A stretch of DNA of 64,000 bases from Alteribacillus persepolensis (GCF_900099605.1 NZ_FNDK01000017.1:1-64000), one strand, 5' to 3'; positions 50,510-59,931 are shown, counted from the first letter of the stretch. The notes: generated by a model not told the origin, from the sequence alone. Numbers and translations are program-made.

Positions 50510-52378
50510 TTGGAACAAGTATTTCAACCAGAAGAAATCAAACAATACTTACCAGAGTCAGGACAAATCTTAAGTACGTTACGAAACCATCTGCTCTCTG
50601 TTCTGGGCGTGAACCGTGCTAGAGGCTTTTTACTTCGCTATGGATGGAGCTGCGGCGAAAACTTTGCCAACCACATAAAACATAAGGATGCCTATGATTC
50701 GCTGTCCTTGGAGGATTTGTTTCGTGTAGGCGCACACGTTCACGGCAGCACTGCAGATTTAGACATTTCTGTCACCGATTTGCACATTGACCCCGTTACA
50801 AAAGACTATTATTCTGAAGGTTTTTGGAAATATTCACAAGAAGCGGAGCAGCATATTCACCATTTTGGCCTATCAGACGAAGCTGTTTGCTTTACTCTAA
50901 CAGGATATGCGGGTGGGTATGTCAGCTGCATTCTCGGCAGGGAAGTTATTTTCAAAGAAATCGAATGCCGAGGTAAAGGAGACCCCCATTGCCATTGGGT
51001 AGCTAAACCGATAGAAGATTGGGGAGAGGATATCAAAGAAGAGCTGGCCTATTATAAGGAAGAACATATTGGAAAAGAATTGGATAACGCTGTAAAACGC
51101 ATCGAGGAACAAAAAACCGTATTTAAACAAACGTTACAGATCAGCGAAAGGTTATCCAACGCTGTCTTGCACGGCAGCAACTTACAAGAGCTTATCACAC
51201 TAACAGAAAAGGAAATCAACCGTCCTGTCGTTCTTGAAGATATTTACAGCCTCCATTTTGCAGCCAGTCCTTCCGTACAACCGCATCACATAAGCTCATC
51301 ATTTATAAAAAATGAATGGAAACACATGGTCGATTCTGCCGCTTATCAAAAAAAGACGATGGTCTTAGACATACCAAACGATCAGCACCAAGAAAATAAA
51401 CGGTTAATTTCCCCCATTTTTGTGAGAAATAAGCTATTTGGCTTTCTATCATTTATAGAGCAGTCAAAGGATTTTTCCGAATTAGATTATTTAACGATTG
51501 AAAGAGCTTCTTCGATATGCGGCATTCAAATACTAAACGAAACAACGGCATTTGAACACGAACAGCGTGTAAAAGAAGAACTCTTAAATGGAGTTCTCGA
51601 AGGGGAATTCAATAATAAAGATATTATCTATCGTCTGTCGCTTATGGGATACAACATTGAACAGCCTCAATATGTCTTTGTTTTTCAACTAAATAATAAC
51701 CAGCATCATACACGACGATTAGATGAATCATTTATCGATGTAAAAACAGCGTGTGTGGAAAAGATTTATAAATTGATAGAAGAAAAAAACACTGCTTGTG
51801 TGATTATGACCAAATTGCAGCAAATCATTGCTGTTATACCCAAAGCCTTCACACAGCACTTTGTTTCAGAAGTGAACTGCGGAACATGGTTAATAAACGA
51901 AACCTTTGCTGATAAAAACGATATCGATGTCAAACTTGGCATCAGCACATTATGCAGTCGAACCCACCATTTAAAAAAAGGGGTCAATGAAGCGGAAAAA
52001 GTGCTAAACATTCTAGCAGTAAGTAAAAACCAAGGCAGCGTGAAGTCTTATCACGAACTAGGTGCGCTTGGAAAATTCATTGGATTCGATAACTTTCCTG
52101 AACTAGAGCAATTTGCTTGGGAGCTACTGGGCGACATCATTTCCTATGATAAGAAATACAATGCTGATTTGGCTGCAACTCTGTACCATTACGTGCAGAG
52201 TAACGGCCATTTAAAAAATACGGCACAAACGATGCAAATGTCGCTTGGTGCCACCCGTTATCGTTTAAACCGTCTGCAAGATATCGGCGGGGTTGACCTA
52301 TCCACCAGTGACGGTTTCTTTGATGTCCATGTAGCGATTCAAGTATTGCTTCTTGCCGGAGACTTACAGATAAAGTAA
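50510..52378 (+). CDS. XylR_N/V4R and PucR-type transcriptional activator
   Basis: A 622-residue regulator. Residues about 10-100 match the XylR N-terminal aromatic-sensing domain (RARGFLLRYGWSCGENFA). A V4R domain follows (ALTGYAGGY-like TLTGYAGGYVSCILGREVIFKEIECRGKGDPHCHW, ~130-165), then a coiled linker, a GAF-like middle, and a C-terminal PucR helix-turn-helix (YVQSNGHLKNTAQTMQMSLGATRYRLNRLQDI). The XylR/DmpR group normally has a sigma54 AAA+ domain; here PucR parts replace it, so it should work with the housekeeping polymerase. TTG at 50510 follows AGAAGGTGGTGA. It is divergent from the cupin operon and likely activates it with an aromatic effector. Confidence 0.8.
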   Translation: MEQVFQPEEIKQYLPESGQILSTLRNHLLSVLGVNRARGFLLRYGWSCGENFANHIKHKDAYDSLSLEDLFRVGAHVHGSTADLDISVTDLHIDPVTKDYYSEGFWKYSQEAEQHIHHFGLSDEAVCFTLTGYAGGYVSCILGREVIFKEIECRGKGDPHCHWVAKPIEDWGEDIKEELAYYKEEHIGKELDNAVKRIEEQKTVFKQTLQISERLSNAVLHGSNLQELITLTEKEINRPVVLEDIYSLHFAASPSVQPHHISSSFIKNEWKHMVDSAAYQKKTMVLDIPNDQHQENKRLISPIFVRNKLFGFLSFIEQSKDFSELDYLTIERASSICGIQILNETTAFEHEQRVKEELLNGVLEGEFNNKDIIYRLSLMGYNIEQPQYVFVFQLNNNQHHTRRLDESFIDVKTACVEKIYKLIEEKNTACVIMTKLQQIIAVIPKAFTQHFVSEVNCGTWLINETFADKNDIDVKLGISTLCSRTHHLKKGVNEAEKVLNILAVSKNQGSVKSYHELGALGKFIGFDNFPELEQFAWELLGDIISYDKKYNADLAATLYHYVQSNGHLKNTAQTMQMSLGATRYRLNRLQDIGGVDLSTSDGFFDVHVAIQVLLLAGDLQIK

Positions 52379-52380
52379 AT

Positions 52381-52504
52381 GCAGCTGGAATATATCCGCT
52401 TTCCACAGGCGGCTATTCAGCCCTTCCGCAAGCAAAAACCGCTCATTGCAGGAGGGGCTTCACCCTGCCGCTTTTCCCGAAGAAGCCCCGCATATTCCAG
52501 CTGC
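52381..52504 (+). repeat. Dispersed palindromic repeat, best-preserved copy
   Basis: A 124-base element with perfect 13-base inverted ends GCAGCTGGAATAT and ATATTCCAGCTGC. The interior (CCGCTTTCC, GGCGG, TTCAGCC ... GGGGCTTCA ... CCGCTTTTCCCG) matches the GC-rich palindromic intergenic repeats I know from many Bacillaceae. It begins right after the stop codon of the regulator gene and could fold as a long hairpin in RNA. Confidence 0.65.
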
Positions 52505-52566
52505 TAGATAACCTCCCATACGTTAAACGACCTTGAGGCAGCCCTTAGAATCCAACTCCCATTCAT

Positions 52567-53556
52567 TTAATCATAACGATCAGCTGGATACGTTACATCT
52601 ATTTGCTTTCTTGCCTTTTCCATAATCTTCGCTGTATACAGGGAAGTGGTGTGCGAATTGATAGATGATTCCAGTGACTTATTTTTGATAATATGACGAA
52701 ATTCTTCTATTTCATAATACATGTCTCTATCCTCCTGAACAGCAGTGATCTCTTCTTTCGTTCCGTCATTATAATGAATGACCACGCAGCTTGGGACATT
52801 CATCGCGTCAATAATCATACTGCCTTTTTCGCCTTGAATTTCAGATGGCATATGAGAATTGGTGATTTTTGAATACATCACCACGCCTTCCATCTCTTCA
52901 TAATCAAAAAGAATACTGCCTTCTCCATCTACATTCGCTTCGAGCAAGTGCCCGTGAGCCTTTAGTGATGATGGCATGCCAAATAACACAACCATCGGAT
53001 AAATACAGTATATACCGATATCCATTAACGCTCCGTTAGACAAGGAAGGGTTAAATGCGTTTAATACCGTACCTTCTTTGTATGCATCATACCGGGAAGA
53101 ATATTGGCAGTAATTCGCAACATAACGCCTGATCGTCCCAATTTTATGCAGGTTCTCTTGTATCTGTTTGAAATTTGGCACCAGCGTGTTCTTTACCGCT
53201 TCCATCAGCGCAACCTTATTGTTCACGGAGGCATTGATCATTTCCTGTACTTCCCGAGCATTGGATGCGATTGGTTTTTCACATAACACATGTTTTTTAT
53301 GATTCATCAATGTAATAGCTTGTGAAGCATGCAGTGCATTAGGGCTTGCAATATACACCGCATCGATCATTTCATCCCGGGCCATTTCCTCTAAGTGAGT
53401 AAAGACTTTCGGAATATCACACTGCTTGGCAAAGCGGCTGCCGGTCTCTTCGCTTCGTGAGTAAACAGCATATATATGTACATCTTTCACCAGTCTGGCT
53501 GCATTCATAAACCGTTCACTAATAACATTTGTTCCTATCACCGCCATGTTGATCAT
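52567..53556 (-). CDS. Gfo/Idh/MocA-family oxidoreductase
   Basis: A 329-residue NAD(P)-dependent oxidoreductase. The Rossmann start is MAVIGTNVISERFM, an unusual variant of GxGxxG. DAVYIASPNALHASQA and the catalytic-region CEKPIASN are typical, as is GALMDIGIYCIYPMVVLFG. Substrates are usually sugars, inositols or derivatives; none can be named here. The true start may be the ATG at 53547 (MAVIGT), because the two Mets are near. It is monocistronic. Confidence 0.85.
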   Translation of the reverse strand: MINMAVIGTNVISERFMNAARLVKDVHIYAVYSRSEETGSRFAKQCDIPKVFTHLEEMARDEMIDAVYIASPNALHASQAITLMNHKKHVLCEKPIASNAREVQEMINASVNNKVALMEAVKNTLVPNFKQIQENLHKIGTIRRYVANYCQYSSRYDAYKEGTVLNAFNPSLSNGALMDIGIYCIYPMVVLFGMPSSLKAHGHLLEANVDGEGSILFDYEEMEGVVMYSKITNSHMPSEIQGEKGSMIIDAMNVPSCVVIHYNDGTKEEITAVQEDRDMYYEIEEFRHIIKNKSLESSINSHTTSLYTAKIMEKARKQIDVTYPADRYD

Positions 53557-53735
53557 TTGTCATCCCCCTGCCTTTTTAAAACGTGTGATTGGACAACTTT
53601 CGGGCAGTCCTGTTTGTTTTGAAACCAGCTTGATACCAGTATGCATATCTATCATAGCATCACCGCGCTGATTATAAAACGTGTTTCCTATCCCTCCTCT
53701 TTTGTCTTATCCGCTCTTTCTTTGTTTACAAAACA

Positions 53736-53773
53736 AATAAAATAAGCACCCTAGAAAACATCCGGGGTGCTTG
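53736..53773 (-). terminator. Terminator after the LysM-GH18 gene
   Basis: Minus strand: stem AAGCACCCC / GGGTGCTT with a ~12-base loop, followed by ATTTTATTTG. Confidence 0.82.
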
Positions 53774-53785
53774 TAAGAACACCAT

Positions 53786-55198
53786 CTATCTTTTTCGAAC
53801 GGTAAACTGGCCGCGCAATACAGGCCAGCTTTGCGGAAACGGCACGCCAAGCACCCAAAAACTCCCGCCTCTTAATCCGTACTCTTCGATCGTTTTGTAT
53901 TTCGCCTGGATACTGCGTGCATCTTCAAACCAAACTTCATGTTCCTGTCCTGTTTCATCTCTATAACGAAAGTAAGGGGATTGATACGTTTCATCATACT
54001 GAATGGAGGCCCCATATTGCTGTGCTAACTGAACCGCTTCTTGCGGGCTTACCGTGCGTGCAAATGTACCTTCCACCCAAGGGATGCGCCAGTCTCTTCC
54101 ATAAAGCGGGATACCCATGAGTATTTTTTCACGCGGTATGACCGTTACTGCATAGTCCAGCACTTCTTTTACCTCGTGAATCGGAGCGATTGCAAGCGGC
54201 CTGCCGCCAGCCCATCCCCACTCATATGTCATCAGCACCACAAAATCAACGATTTCTCCATGAGCTCTATAATCATGCGCTTCATATAATAAACCCGTTT
54301 GTTCGGCGCTGTCTTTTGGCGCAAGCGCCGTCGAAACGGAATACCCTTGCGGCCGCAGTCTGGAAACAACGCGGCGCAAAAACTGGTTGTAATTCTCCCT
54401 GTCTTCTGGATAAATATACTCCAAATCGAAATGAACGCCTGTATACCCTTTTGCCTGCATAAGTTGCAAAATGTTTGTAATCAATGTTTCTTGAAGGTTC
54501 GTACCTCGCAGTATCGCAGCAATTCGATCAGAGTTAAAGCTTCCTTCATACAAATTCGTCACAACAAGCAGAGAGCTTGCATTATTCGCTCTGGCGGCTT
54601 GCAGAACAGCCTCGTCCTGCAATGCCGTAAGACTCCCATCTTCTTTGATGGAGTAAGAAAAAGGAGCAAGATACGTCAAGTTCCTTCCAACTTCTAACAC
54701 TTCTCGTCTGCCTGCTTCTCCTAGATTCGTAATGTAGGCCATGATGTCTTTGACAGGCCTCGACCTGCGCGGAATATACAGCGTTTGTCCAATGAATATC
54801 ATCGACGGATTGGGAATCTGATTGGCTTGCATGATTTCCTCCGCCGATACCCCGTAGCGCCGGGATAATACCCATAAACTTTCTCCTGGCTGAACGACAT
54901 GAGGAAAAAAAGGCAGAACAAGCATTTGTCCAGCATAAATAAGAGCTGGATTCATGATTTGATTAACAGATGCCAGTGCGGAAACAGAGATACCAAAACG
55001 CTGAGAAATGTTCCACAACGTGTCCCCGGATTGTACAACATACTCACGGCCAGGTTCAGGAATCACCAGGGCTTGCCCTGCTGCCAACACATCTGGGTTG
55101 GTAAGCTGGTTTACTAAAATGATTTGATGGATATCACTGCGATAACGCTGTGATACCGTCCATAATGTGTCACCAGGTGCCACGACATGAATTTGCAC
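53786..55198 (-). CDS. LysM-GH18 spore peptidoglycan glucosaminidase (SleL/YaaH-like)
   Basis: A 470-residue protein with three N-terminal LysM repeats (each with GDTLW or GESLW, starts near residues 8, 57 and 104) and a GH18 domain from ~155. The active motif reads TGVHFDLE, with Asp258 and Glu260 kept and the first Asp replaced, as in spore YaaH-type enzymes. Such proteins bind spore cortex and cleave it in germination. B. subtilis YaaH has two LysM repeats, so three is a variation. GTG at 55198 gives the typical MQIHVV start, 9 bases after GAGGTG. No signal peptide, as expected for a coat-localised enzyme. Confidence 0.88.
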   Translation of the reverse strand: MQIHVVAPGDTLWTVSQRYRSDIHQIILVNQLTNPDVLAAGQALVIPEPGREYVVQSGDTLWNISQRFGISVSALASVNQIMNPALIYAGQMLVLPFFPHVVQPGESLWVLSRRYGVSAEEIMQANQIPNPSMIFIGQTLYIPRRSRPVKDIMAYITNLGEAGRREVLEVGRNLTYLAPFSYSIKEDGSLTALQDEAVLQAARANNASSLLVVTNLYEGSFNSDRIAAILRGTNLQETLITNILQLMQAKGYTGVHFDLEYIYPEDRENYNQFLRRVVSRLRPQGYSVSTALAPKDSAEQTGLLYEAHDYRAHGEIVDFVVLMTYEWGWAGGRPLAIAPIHEVKEVLDYAVTVIPREKILMGIPLYGRDWRIPWVEGTFARTVSPQEAVQLAQQYGASIQYDETYQSPYFRYRDETGQEHEVWFEDARSIQAKYKTIEEYGLRGGSFWVLGVPFPQSWPVLRGQFTVRKR

Positions 55199-55287
55199 AG
55201 CAGCGAACACCTCACAGATGATGTCTTTTTACCATCCTATTCGTCCCAGCCTGTCCGTTAGTCCAATTCATTCAACAGCTGCTGCAG

Positions 55288-55323
55288 CAAAAATCCACCT
55301 CACCTTTTTAGTGAAGTGGATTC
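55288..55323 (-). terminator. Terminator after the membrane protein gene
   Basis: Minus strand: stem AATCCACTTCAC / GTGAGGTGGATT with a short loop, followed by TTTTG. Confidence 0.82.
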
Positions 55324-55352
55324 GTAACACAGAAGAACACATGTGACATGTT

Positions 55353-56480
55353 TTACTTTATGATACCTAACATATACAGCAGCAGCCACACAAACCATCC
55401 CATCACGTAAATAATATACGTAACTCCCACCAGCACAGCAGACATAAAAACTTGAATGAACACAGCATCCATAAATCCGTCCGAAACGGTCATCAGTACG
55501 TTTGCAAGAACTCCCCCAATCAAGAAAATACCGCCAATCAGCCCAATGGGGAGCAGTACACGCTTCATCGGATAGATATCCCTATGGATGATGGTATAGC
55601 GTAAATAAACAAACAGAAGCAGCACGATTATATATGTAACGTCAATAGCAAACGTATCTTCAAAACGAAAACTGCCGTCTACAATTTCCCAATTGGGCAT
55701 CATAAACAGCGATACAAAAAATGAAAAAGCTGCCAGAAAACCAACTACACCGTTTTTTAACCACTTATTCTGCCGCTCTCGTTTTCGTTTCTTTTCCTTC
55801 TGTTCCGGAGGCTCCCATGCAGGAGGACTTTCATAAAACCTTCCCGCCATCCGAAAAGGAAGATCCAGCGGCCGCTCCCTGTCCGCCTCGATTAACTCGG
55901 ATGTTGCTATAACTTGAGGCATCAAGACCATCGGGCAGAACGTTAAATCGTACTTCATCGCTTTCAGCGGGATTGATTTAGGAACAAGATTCAAGACTTC
56001 CCCTAATTTTTTCACGTTCATTCCTTGAGCAATATAATCTTTATCTGCTTCATTTTTCCACTCGACAATTAATATCGGATACACCATAATGTTTTTAAAA
56101 AATTCAGCTGAATATAAACGGTGTCCTCGAGCCAGGTATAGAGATGTCACTTGACTATAAGGAATATGAACATCGATTTTCTTGTCCGCTGCTTTATTTT
56201 CATAGAAATAATGAATCGTCTCCTCTTTAAACACCAGAAGCTGTTTCATCGCCTGCATGGAATTTGCATGCACACATGTGTACCTCGCTAGTGCCAGTAG
56301 AACAACGGCAACAAAAAGAAATAAAAAGAAAAGACCCGGCACATCGGAAAACAGCATAGATAAGCCAAAAACAAAGAAAGCAGCAGCAATGAGCAAAAAC
56401 ACTCCAGCCAGCACTTTCAGGCCTGTTTTTGACTTACTTTTTATTTCATATGTAAACGTAACACGACTCTTATCCTCCAA
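55353..56480 (-). CDS. Multi-span membrane protein of unknown function
   Basis: A ~375-residue protein. Two hydrophobic helices (residues about 20-65) are followed by a soluble region with a PH-like beta pattern (ETIHYFYEN, IPYSQVTSLYLARG) and then four C-terminal helices. A basic linker (EPPEQKEKKRKRERQNKWLKN) precedes the second membrane part. TTG at 56480 is chosen because GAGGAG lies 7 bases upstream; the upstream ATG codons have no ribosome site. I do not recognise the family. It stands alone with its own terminator. Confidence 0.6.
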   Translation of the reverse strand: MEDKSRVTFTYEIKSKSKTGLKVLAGVFLLIAAAFFVFGLSMLFSDVPGLFFLFLFVAVVLLALARYTCVHANSMQAMKQLLVFKEETIHYFYENKAADKKIDVHIPYSQVTSLYLARGHRLYSAEFFKNIMVYPILIVEWKNEADKDYIAQGMNVKKLGEVLNLVPKSIPLKAMKYDLTFCPMVLMPQVIATSELIEADRERPLDLPFRMAGRFYESPPAWEPPEQKEKKRKRERQNKWLKNGVVGFLAAFSFFVSLFMMPNWEIVDGSFRFEDTFAIDVTYIIVLLLFVYLRYTIIHRDIYPMKRVLLPIGLIGGIFLIGGVLANVLMTVSDGFMDAVFIQVFMSAVLVGVTYIIYVMGWFVWLLLYMLGIIK

Positions 56481-56900
56481 TTGTCTTCTCCTCACTATCA
56501 TTCTATTCATTTTTAAGCGCCATCCAGCGGATAGGCCGATGAACGCACTGTCTGATAGTATAATAGCATAAAATGCCATCTTAATCTTTCACATGCTGGC
56601 TATTTACAAGGACTGATCATAAGACATAGCATTCGTTATATAAAAATGAAATGCTTTCGCTTTTGTTAAGGCTCCATCATAACCTGCCTTTGTGCGGTAA
56701 GAATGCATTTTTTGCTGCATCAGCATTATATGAGTAATATTATTACAAAGAACAAGCATTCAATCACTTCAGCTTAATGTATTCACGTTCAATTGCTCTA
56801 ACAAGATTTCGCTGGTGCCAAGTCTCTAGACAGAAGCCGCTTTGTTCTCCTCTCCCTTCACAGCGATACACATTGCTGATGTACCAAATAAGAGGAGGCT
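56481..56900. other. Intergenic stretch, no gene recognised
   Basis: About 420 bases upstream of the membrane protein gene, AT-rich near 56600-56760. It should hold that gene's promoter. Reading frames on the plus strand look random. Confidence 0.35.
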
Positions 56901-56901
56901 G

Positions 56902-56941
56902 TATCTTGCATCTTAACAAGGATACAGCCCATTCTTTCCAT
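56902..56941 (-). terminator. Weak terminator hairpin after the thiolase gene
   Basis: Stem GGCTGTATC / GATACAGCC with a 14-base loop about 50 bases past the thiolase stop. The following tract on the minus strand (TCCTCTTATTT) is poor in T. Confidence 0.55.
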
Positions 56942-56989
56942 CACTGTGTTTACAAGACAGTTATGATACTAGTATTATATGTTCATCAT

Positions 56990-58168
56990 TTAGAGCGCTT
57001 CCCATATTGCAGCGATGCCTTGACCGCCTCCGATACAAAGTGCAGACGCTCCGTATCGTTTGTTTTGCCGCTTGAGTTCATACAACAGAGAAAGACTGAT
57101 GCGTGCTCCACTTGCCCCTAACGGGTGTCCCAGCGCCACTGCACCACCATTTATATTCCCTTTCTCCGGATCAAAATCAAGTTCTTTCTGGCAAGCAAGA
57201 TACTGCGCCGCAAATGCTTCGTTAATTTCAATCAGATCTAAATCTGATACTGTCATATTAGCTTTCTTCAGTGCCTGCCGTATCGCCGGGGCCGGCCCGA
57301 TTCCCATGTGTTTAGGATCTACCCCGACAATGCCGTAGGAGACAAGTCTTGCCAGTGGTTTGATATTTCGTTTTTCTGCATAATGACTAGAAGTTACGAT
57401 TAATGAAGCTGCTCCGTCATTGATACCGCTTGCATTTCCAGCGGTCACTACACCATCTTTTCTAAATCGCGGCGGAAGATTGGATAATACATCGACCGGG
57501 GTATGTCTTGGATGCTCATCTTTTTCTATAATAACGTCTCCTTTTCTGTTTTTCACTGTATATGGCACAATTTCTTCTGCAAAACGTCCGCTCTCTGCTG
57601 CTTTTAATGCCTTCACATGACTATTCGAAGCAAATTCATCAATGTCTTCGCGCTTGATGTCGTATTTTTCTGCAAGGTTTTCAGCAGTAATGGCCATCGA
57701 ACAATCTCCATATGGATCATACAATGCTTCCCATAAGTAGTCTTCCATCGGAGCTTTTCCTAACGGCAGTCCCCACCTGGCTCCACGTATCACATGAGGA
57801 ACTTGACTCATGTTTTCTGTTCCGCCGGCTAACACCACATTTGCTTCTCCTAATTGTATGGACTGTGCTCCATTTACAATAGCTTGTAATCCCGACCCAC
57901 ACAGCCGATTTACTGTCAGCCCCGGTACGTGCTCCGGTATTCCGGCTTTTAATCCAACGTGTCTTCCCATATAAATAGCATCTGAGCTCGATTGAATCAC
58001 ATTTCCAACAACAACTTGTTCTACCTCTTCTGGCTCCACTTCTGATTTTTTCATCGCAGCTGCCGCAGTGGCAGCTGCGAGGTCAATAGCTGTTTCATTT
58101 TTAAAAGAGCCCCCAAATTCCGTGAACGCTGTGCGTGCTCCATCAATAACAACTACTTCTTTCGACAT
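56990..58168 (-). CDS. Acetyl-CoA C-acetyltransferase (thiolase)
   Basis: A 392-residue thiolase with all catalytic residues: Cys90 in NRLCGSGLQAI, His348 in GHPLGASG and Cys378 in CIGGGQG. It condenses or cleaves acetoacetyl-CoA and related 3-ketoacyl-CoAs. GMGPVPA-like GIGPAPAIRQAL and NINGGAVALGHP also fit. ATG at 58168 is chosen for GGTGGAG upstream; the longer frame runs into the repeat element. It is a single gene. Biosynthetic or degradative direction cannot be told. Confidence 0.92.
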   Translation of the reverse strand: MSKEVVVIDGARTAFTEFGGSFKNETAIDLAAATAAAAMKKSEVEPEEVEQVVVGNVIQSSSDAIYMGRHVGLKAGIPEHVPGLTVNRLCGSGLQAIVNGAQSIQLGEANVVLAGGTENMSQVPHVIRGARWGLPLGKAPMEDYLWEALYDPYGDCSMAITAENLAEKYDIKREDIDEFASNSHVKALKAAESGRFAEEIVPYTVKNRKGDVIIEKDEHPRHTPVDVLSNLPPRFRKDGVVTAGNASGINDGAASLIVTSSHYAEKRNIKPLARLVSYGIVGVDPKHMGIGPAPAIRQALKKANMTVSDLDLIEINEAFAAQYLACQKELDFDPEKGNINGGAVALGHPLGASGARISLSLLYELKRQNKRYGASALCIGGGQGIAAIWEAL

Positions 58169-58225
58169 CTTCTCCACCTCTTTTATGCAGTATTTTCTAT
58201 GGATTCCACTACTTATCGTACAACG

Positions 58226-58523
58226 AAGCTGGGACAAAAGGATAGGAAACACTGAATAATCCGAACAATTTCATTGGAAATCAGTTTGGATTATTTGTTT
58301 GTAACAGCAAATGCTATCGCTGCTTTGTCCCCCACCTTCGCGTTCCACTTCTGCGGGCATAACCTCTGCTGACTTGGTAAAGAAAAGCCCTTTGCCATGC
58401 TGATTTTCGGATTGTGCTGGTCGAAGCTGGAATCTTCATATGGTGACGATGCTTACGTCAAATATCCTTTCCTATCTTATTGTTCGGCTTTTGTGAAACC
58501 TGTTTGAGATTTGTCCCAGGCTC
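58226..58523. repeat. Dispersed intergenic element, copy B (CTGGGACAAA-type ends)
   Basis: About 298 bases starting GCTGGGACAAAAGGATAGGA and ending TTTGTCCCAGGCTC. Read from the far end it begins GAGCCTGGGACAAATC and again has AATAAGATAGGAAAGGA, so both ends are inverted copies of ~50 bases. It aligns with copy A at 1582-1856. No protein is encoded. Confidence 0.68.
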
Positions 58524-58631
58524 TTACTGCTTTAACTAGTTCCAGGACGAAGCATCACACAAAGCAGATATTTTTTCTTGTACATTTGTTACATCTACTG
58601 CTCTCTGCAATGGTTCCCCTGCAGAAAGGAA

Positions 58632-59258
58632 CATTCTTCTTTTCTAAAGTGTAGAAATATTTATAATTTTTATATACTGTGCCATCAGAAAGTATGGCAA
58701 CATCCTTTCATCCTGCATCAATACCTGCAGCTGAATTTTTTTAGGTAATTCTTGCACTTCCATTTCTGCAAGAATCGAAACAAAGTATTTCCCACTTGGG
58801 TTACGTCTAACAGCGACATGATGAATACGCCCATCGACTGTACGGCTTTTAGCAAATTTCACCCATCCAAGTTTAGGTAGCTTCATTTTATTATTGATAA
58901 TAGTAATATTTCCGTTTGTATGTTTGGCTGTGTAAGACTGAACTTTATTCTTTTTAGACTTAAATCGTGGTGCTTTGTTCTGTTTCTTGAAGAACCGAGT
59001 ATAAAAGTCCGCAAGGTTTTTAAGTGATGGTTGAACAGCCGTATTATCCCTTCAACCAAACGAATTCTTTTTTTAGCTGTGTTAACTGAGAGGAACAAGC
59101 GTTATACATTAATCCTTTTCCAATTTCTTTATACGTACCATTCCATCTTGATAAGAAATGATTAAATACAAAACGACTGCACTCAACTGTTTTAACAGTC
59201 AGCACTTTTTGTTCTTTGCTGAGCAGATGCGAAACTTATATGCTTTGTTTACTGGCGT
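58632..59258 (-). pseudogene. tnpB: Decayed IS200/IS605-family tnpB
   Basis: Reading through frame changes, the minus strand encodes KAYKFRI, SKEQKVL, ECSRFVFNHFLSRWN, SSQLTQLKKEFVWLK, then DNTAVQPSLKNLADFYTRFF, KKQNKAPRFKSKKNKVQSYT, KLPKLGWVKFAKSR, VRRNPSGKYFVSILAE, EVQELPK and AGIDAG-stop-KDVAILSDGTVYKNYKYF. This is a TnpB RNA-guided nuclease with at least three frameshifts (near 59220, 59045 and 58735), one in-frame TGA in the first RuvC motif, and loss of RuvC-II/III and the zinc finger. It cannot be active. No tnpA partner is present. Confidence 0.85.
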
Positions 59259-59307
59259 TGGTTTTCACCCCCTCTCTGTATATTATTTTAATATAGATTG
59301 ATTATAT

Positions 59308-59880
59308 ATGGTACTAACCCATGCGACACTCTTACTCCCTCTAATAACAGGCGTTTTTGCGACTTACATTTGCCGTTATGAACACCAGCAAAATGCATGG
59401 AAGCAACTAGGCGCCCTCCCCCTTCGCCGAATGCATGTGTATATGTCTAAATATGTACTCGTTGCTTTTCTAATAGGTATTATTCAAGCTCTCGTCCTCG
59501 CTGGCTTATTCATGGTTGGATTGTTACAAGGATTTTCAGACCCTTTTCCTTGGGATAGTGTGGTAACAAGCATTTTCTGGGGATGGGTTGCTTGTTTACC
59601 GCTGATCGCCTTGCAATTATGGGTTTCTACTGCGTGGGATAGTTTTGCCGCCCCGCTCGCTGTCAATGTTGTTTTTACACTTCCTTCGATTCTCATAGCT
59701 AATTCTGAAAACTTCGGCCCCTGGTACCCGTGGGCACAGCCATTTTTAATGATGGTGCAGCCCCTGCAAGAAGGAAGTGATTTTGCTGTATCTCTAACCA
59801 CGTTATTTATTGTGATTACTGGAAGTTTTGTCGTTTTTCTAGGCAGCGGCAGTCTTTATTTTTCGAAAAAAACCATGTAA
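59308..59880 (+). pseudogene. 5'-truncated ABC-2 type permease (lantibiotic/bacitracin-immunity-like)
   Basis: Residues read THATLLLPLITGVFATYICRYEHQQNAWKQLGALPLRRMHVYMSKYV, the core of ABC2_membrane_4 permeases, which form drug- or lantibiotic-export ABC transporters. Family members have ~50-60 further N-terminal residues with a first helix; here they are missing, and the frame opens right beside the tnpB relic. No ATPase gene is nearby. The piece is most likely a remnant, although expression from the short ATG at 59308 cannot be excluded. A normal terminator follows. Confidence 0.65.
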
Positions 59881-59888
59881 TCACGTGA

Positions 59889-59931
59889 AAAGACAGACAG
59901 TCCTGCATAAGAACTGGTCTGTCTTTTTTCT
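59889..59931 (+). terminator. Terminator after the ABC-2 permease remnant
   Basis: Stem AAAAGACAGAC / GTCTGTCTTTT with an inner loop, followed by TTTTTT. Confidence 0.88.
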
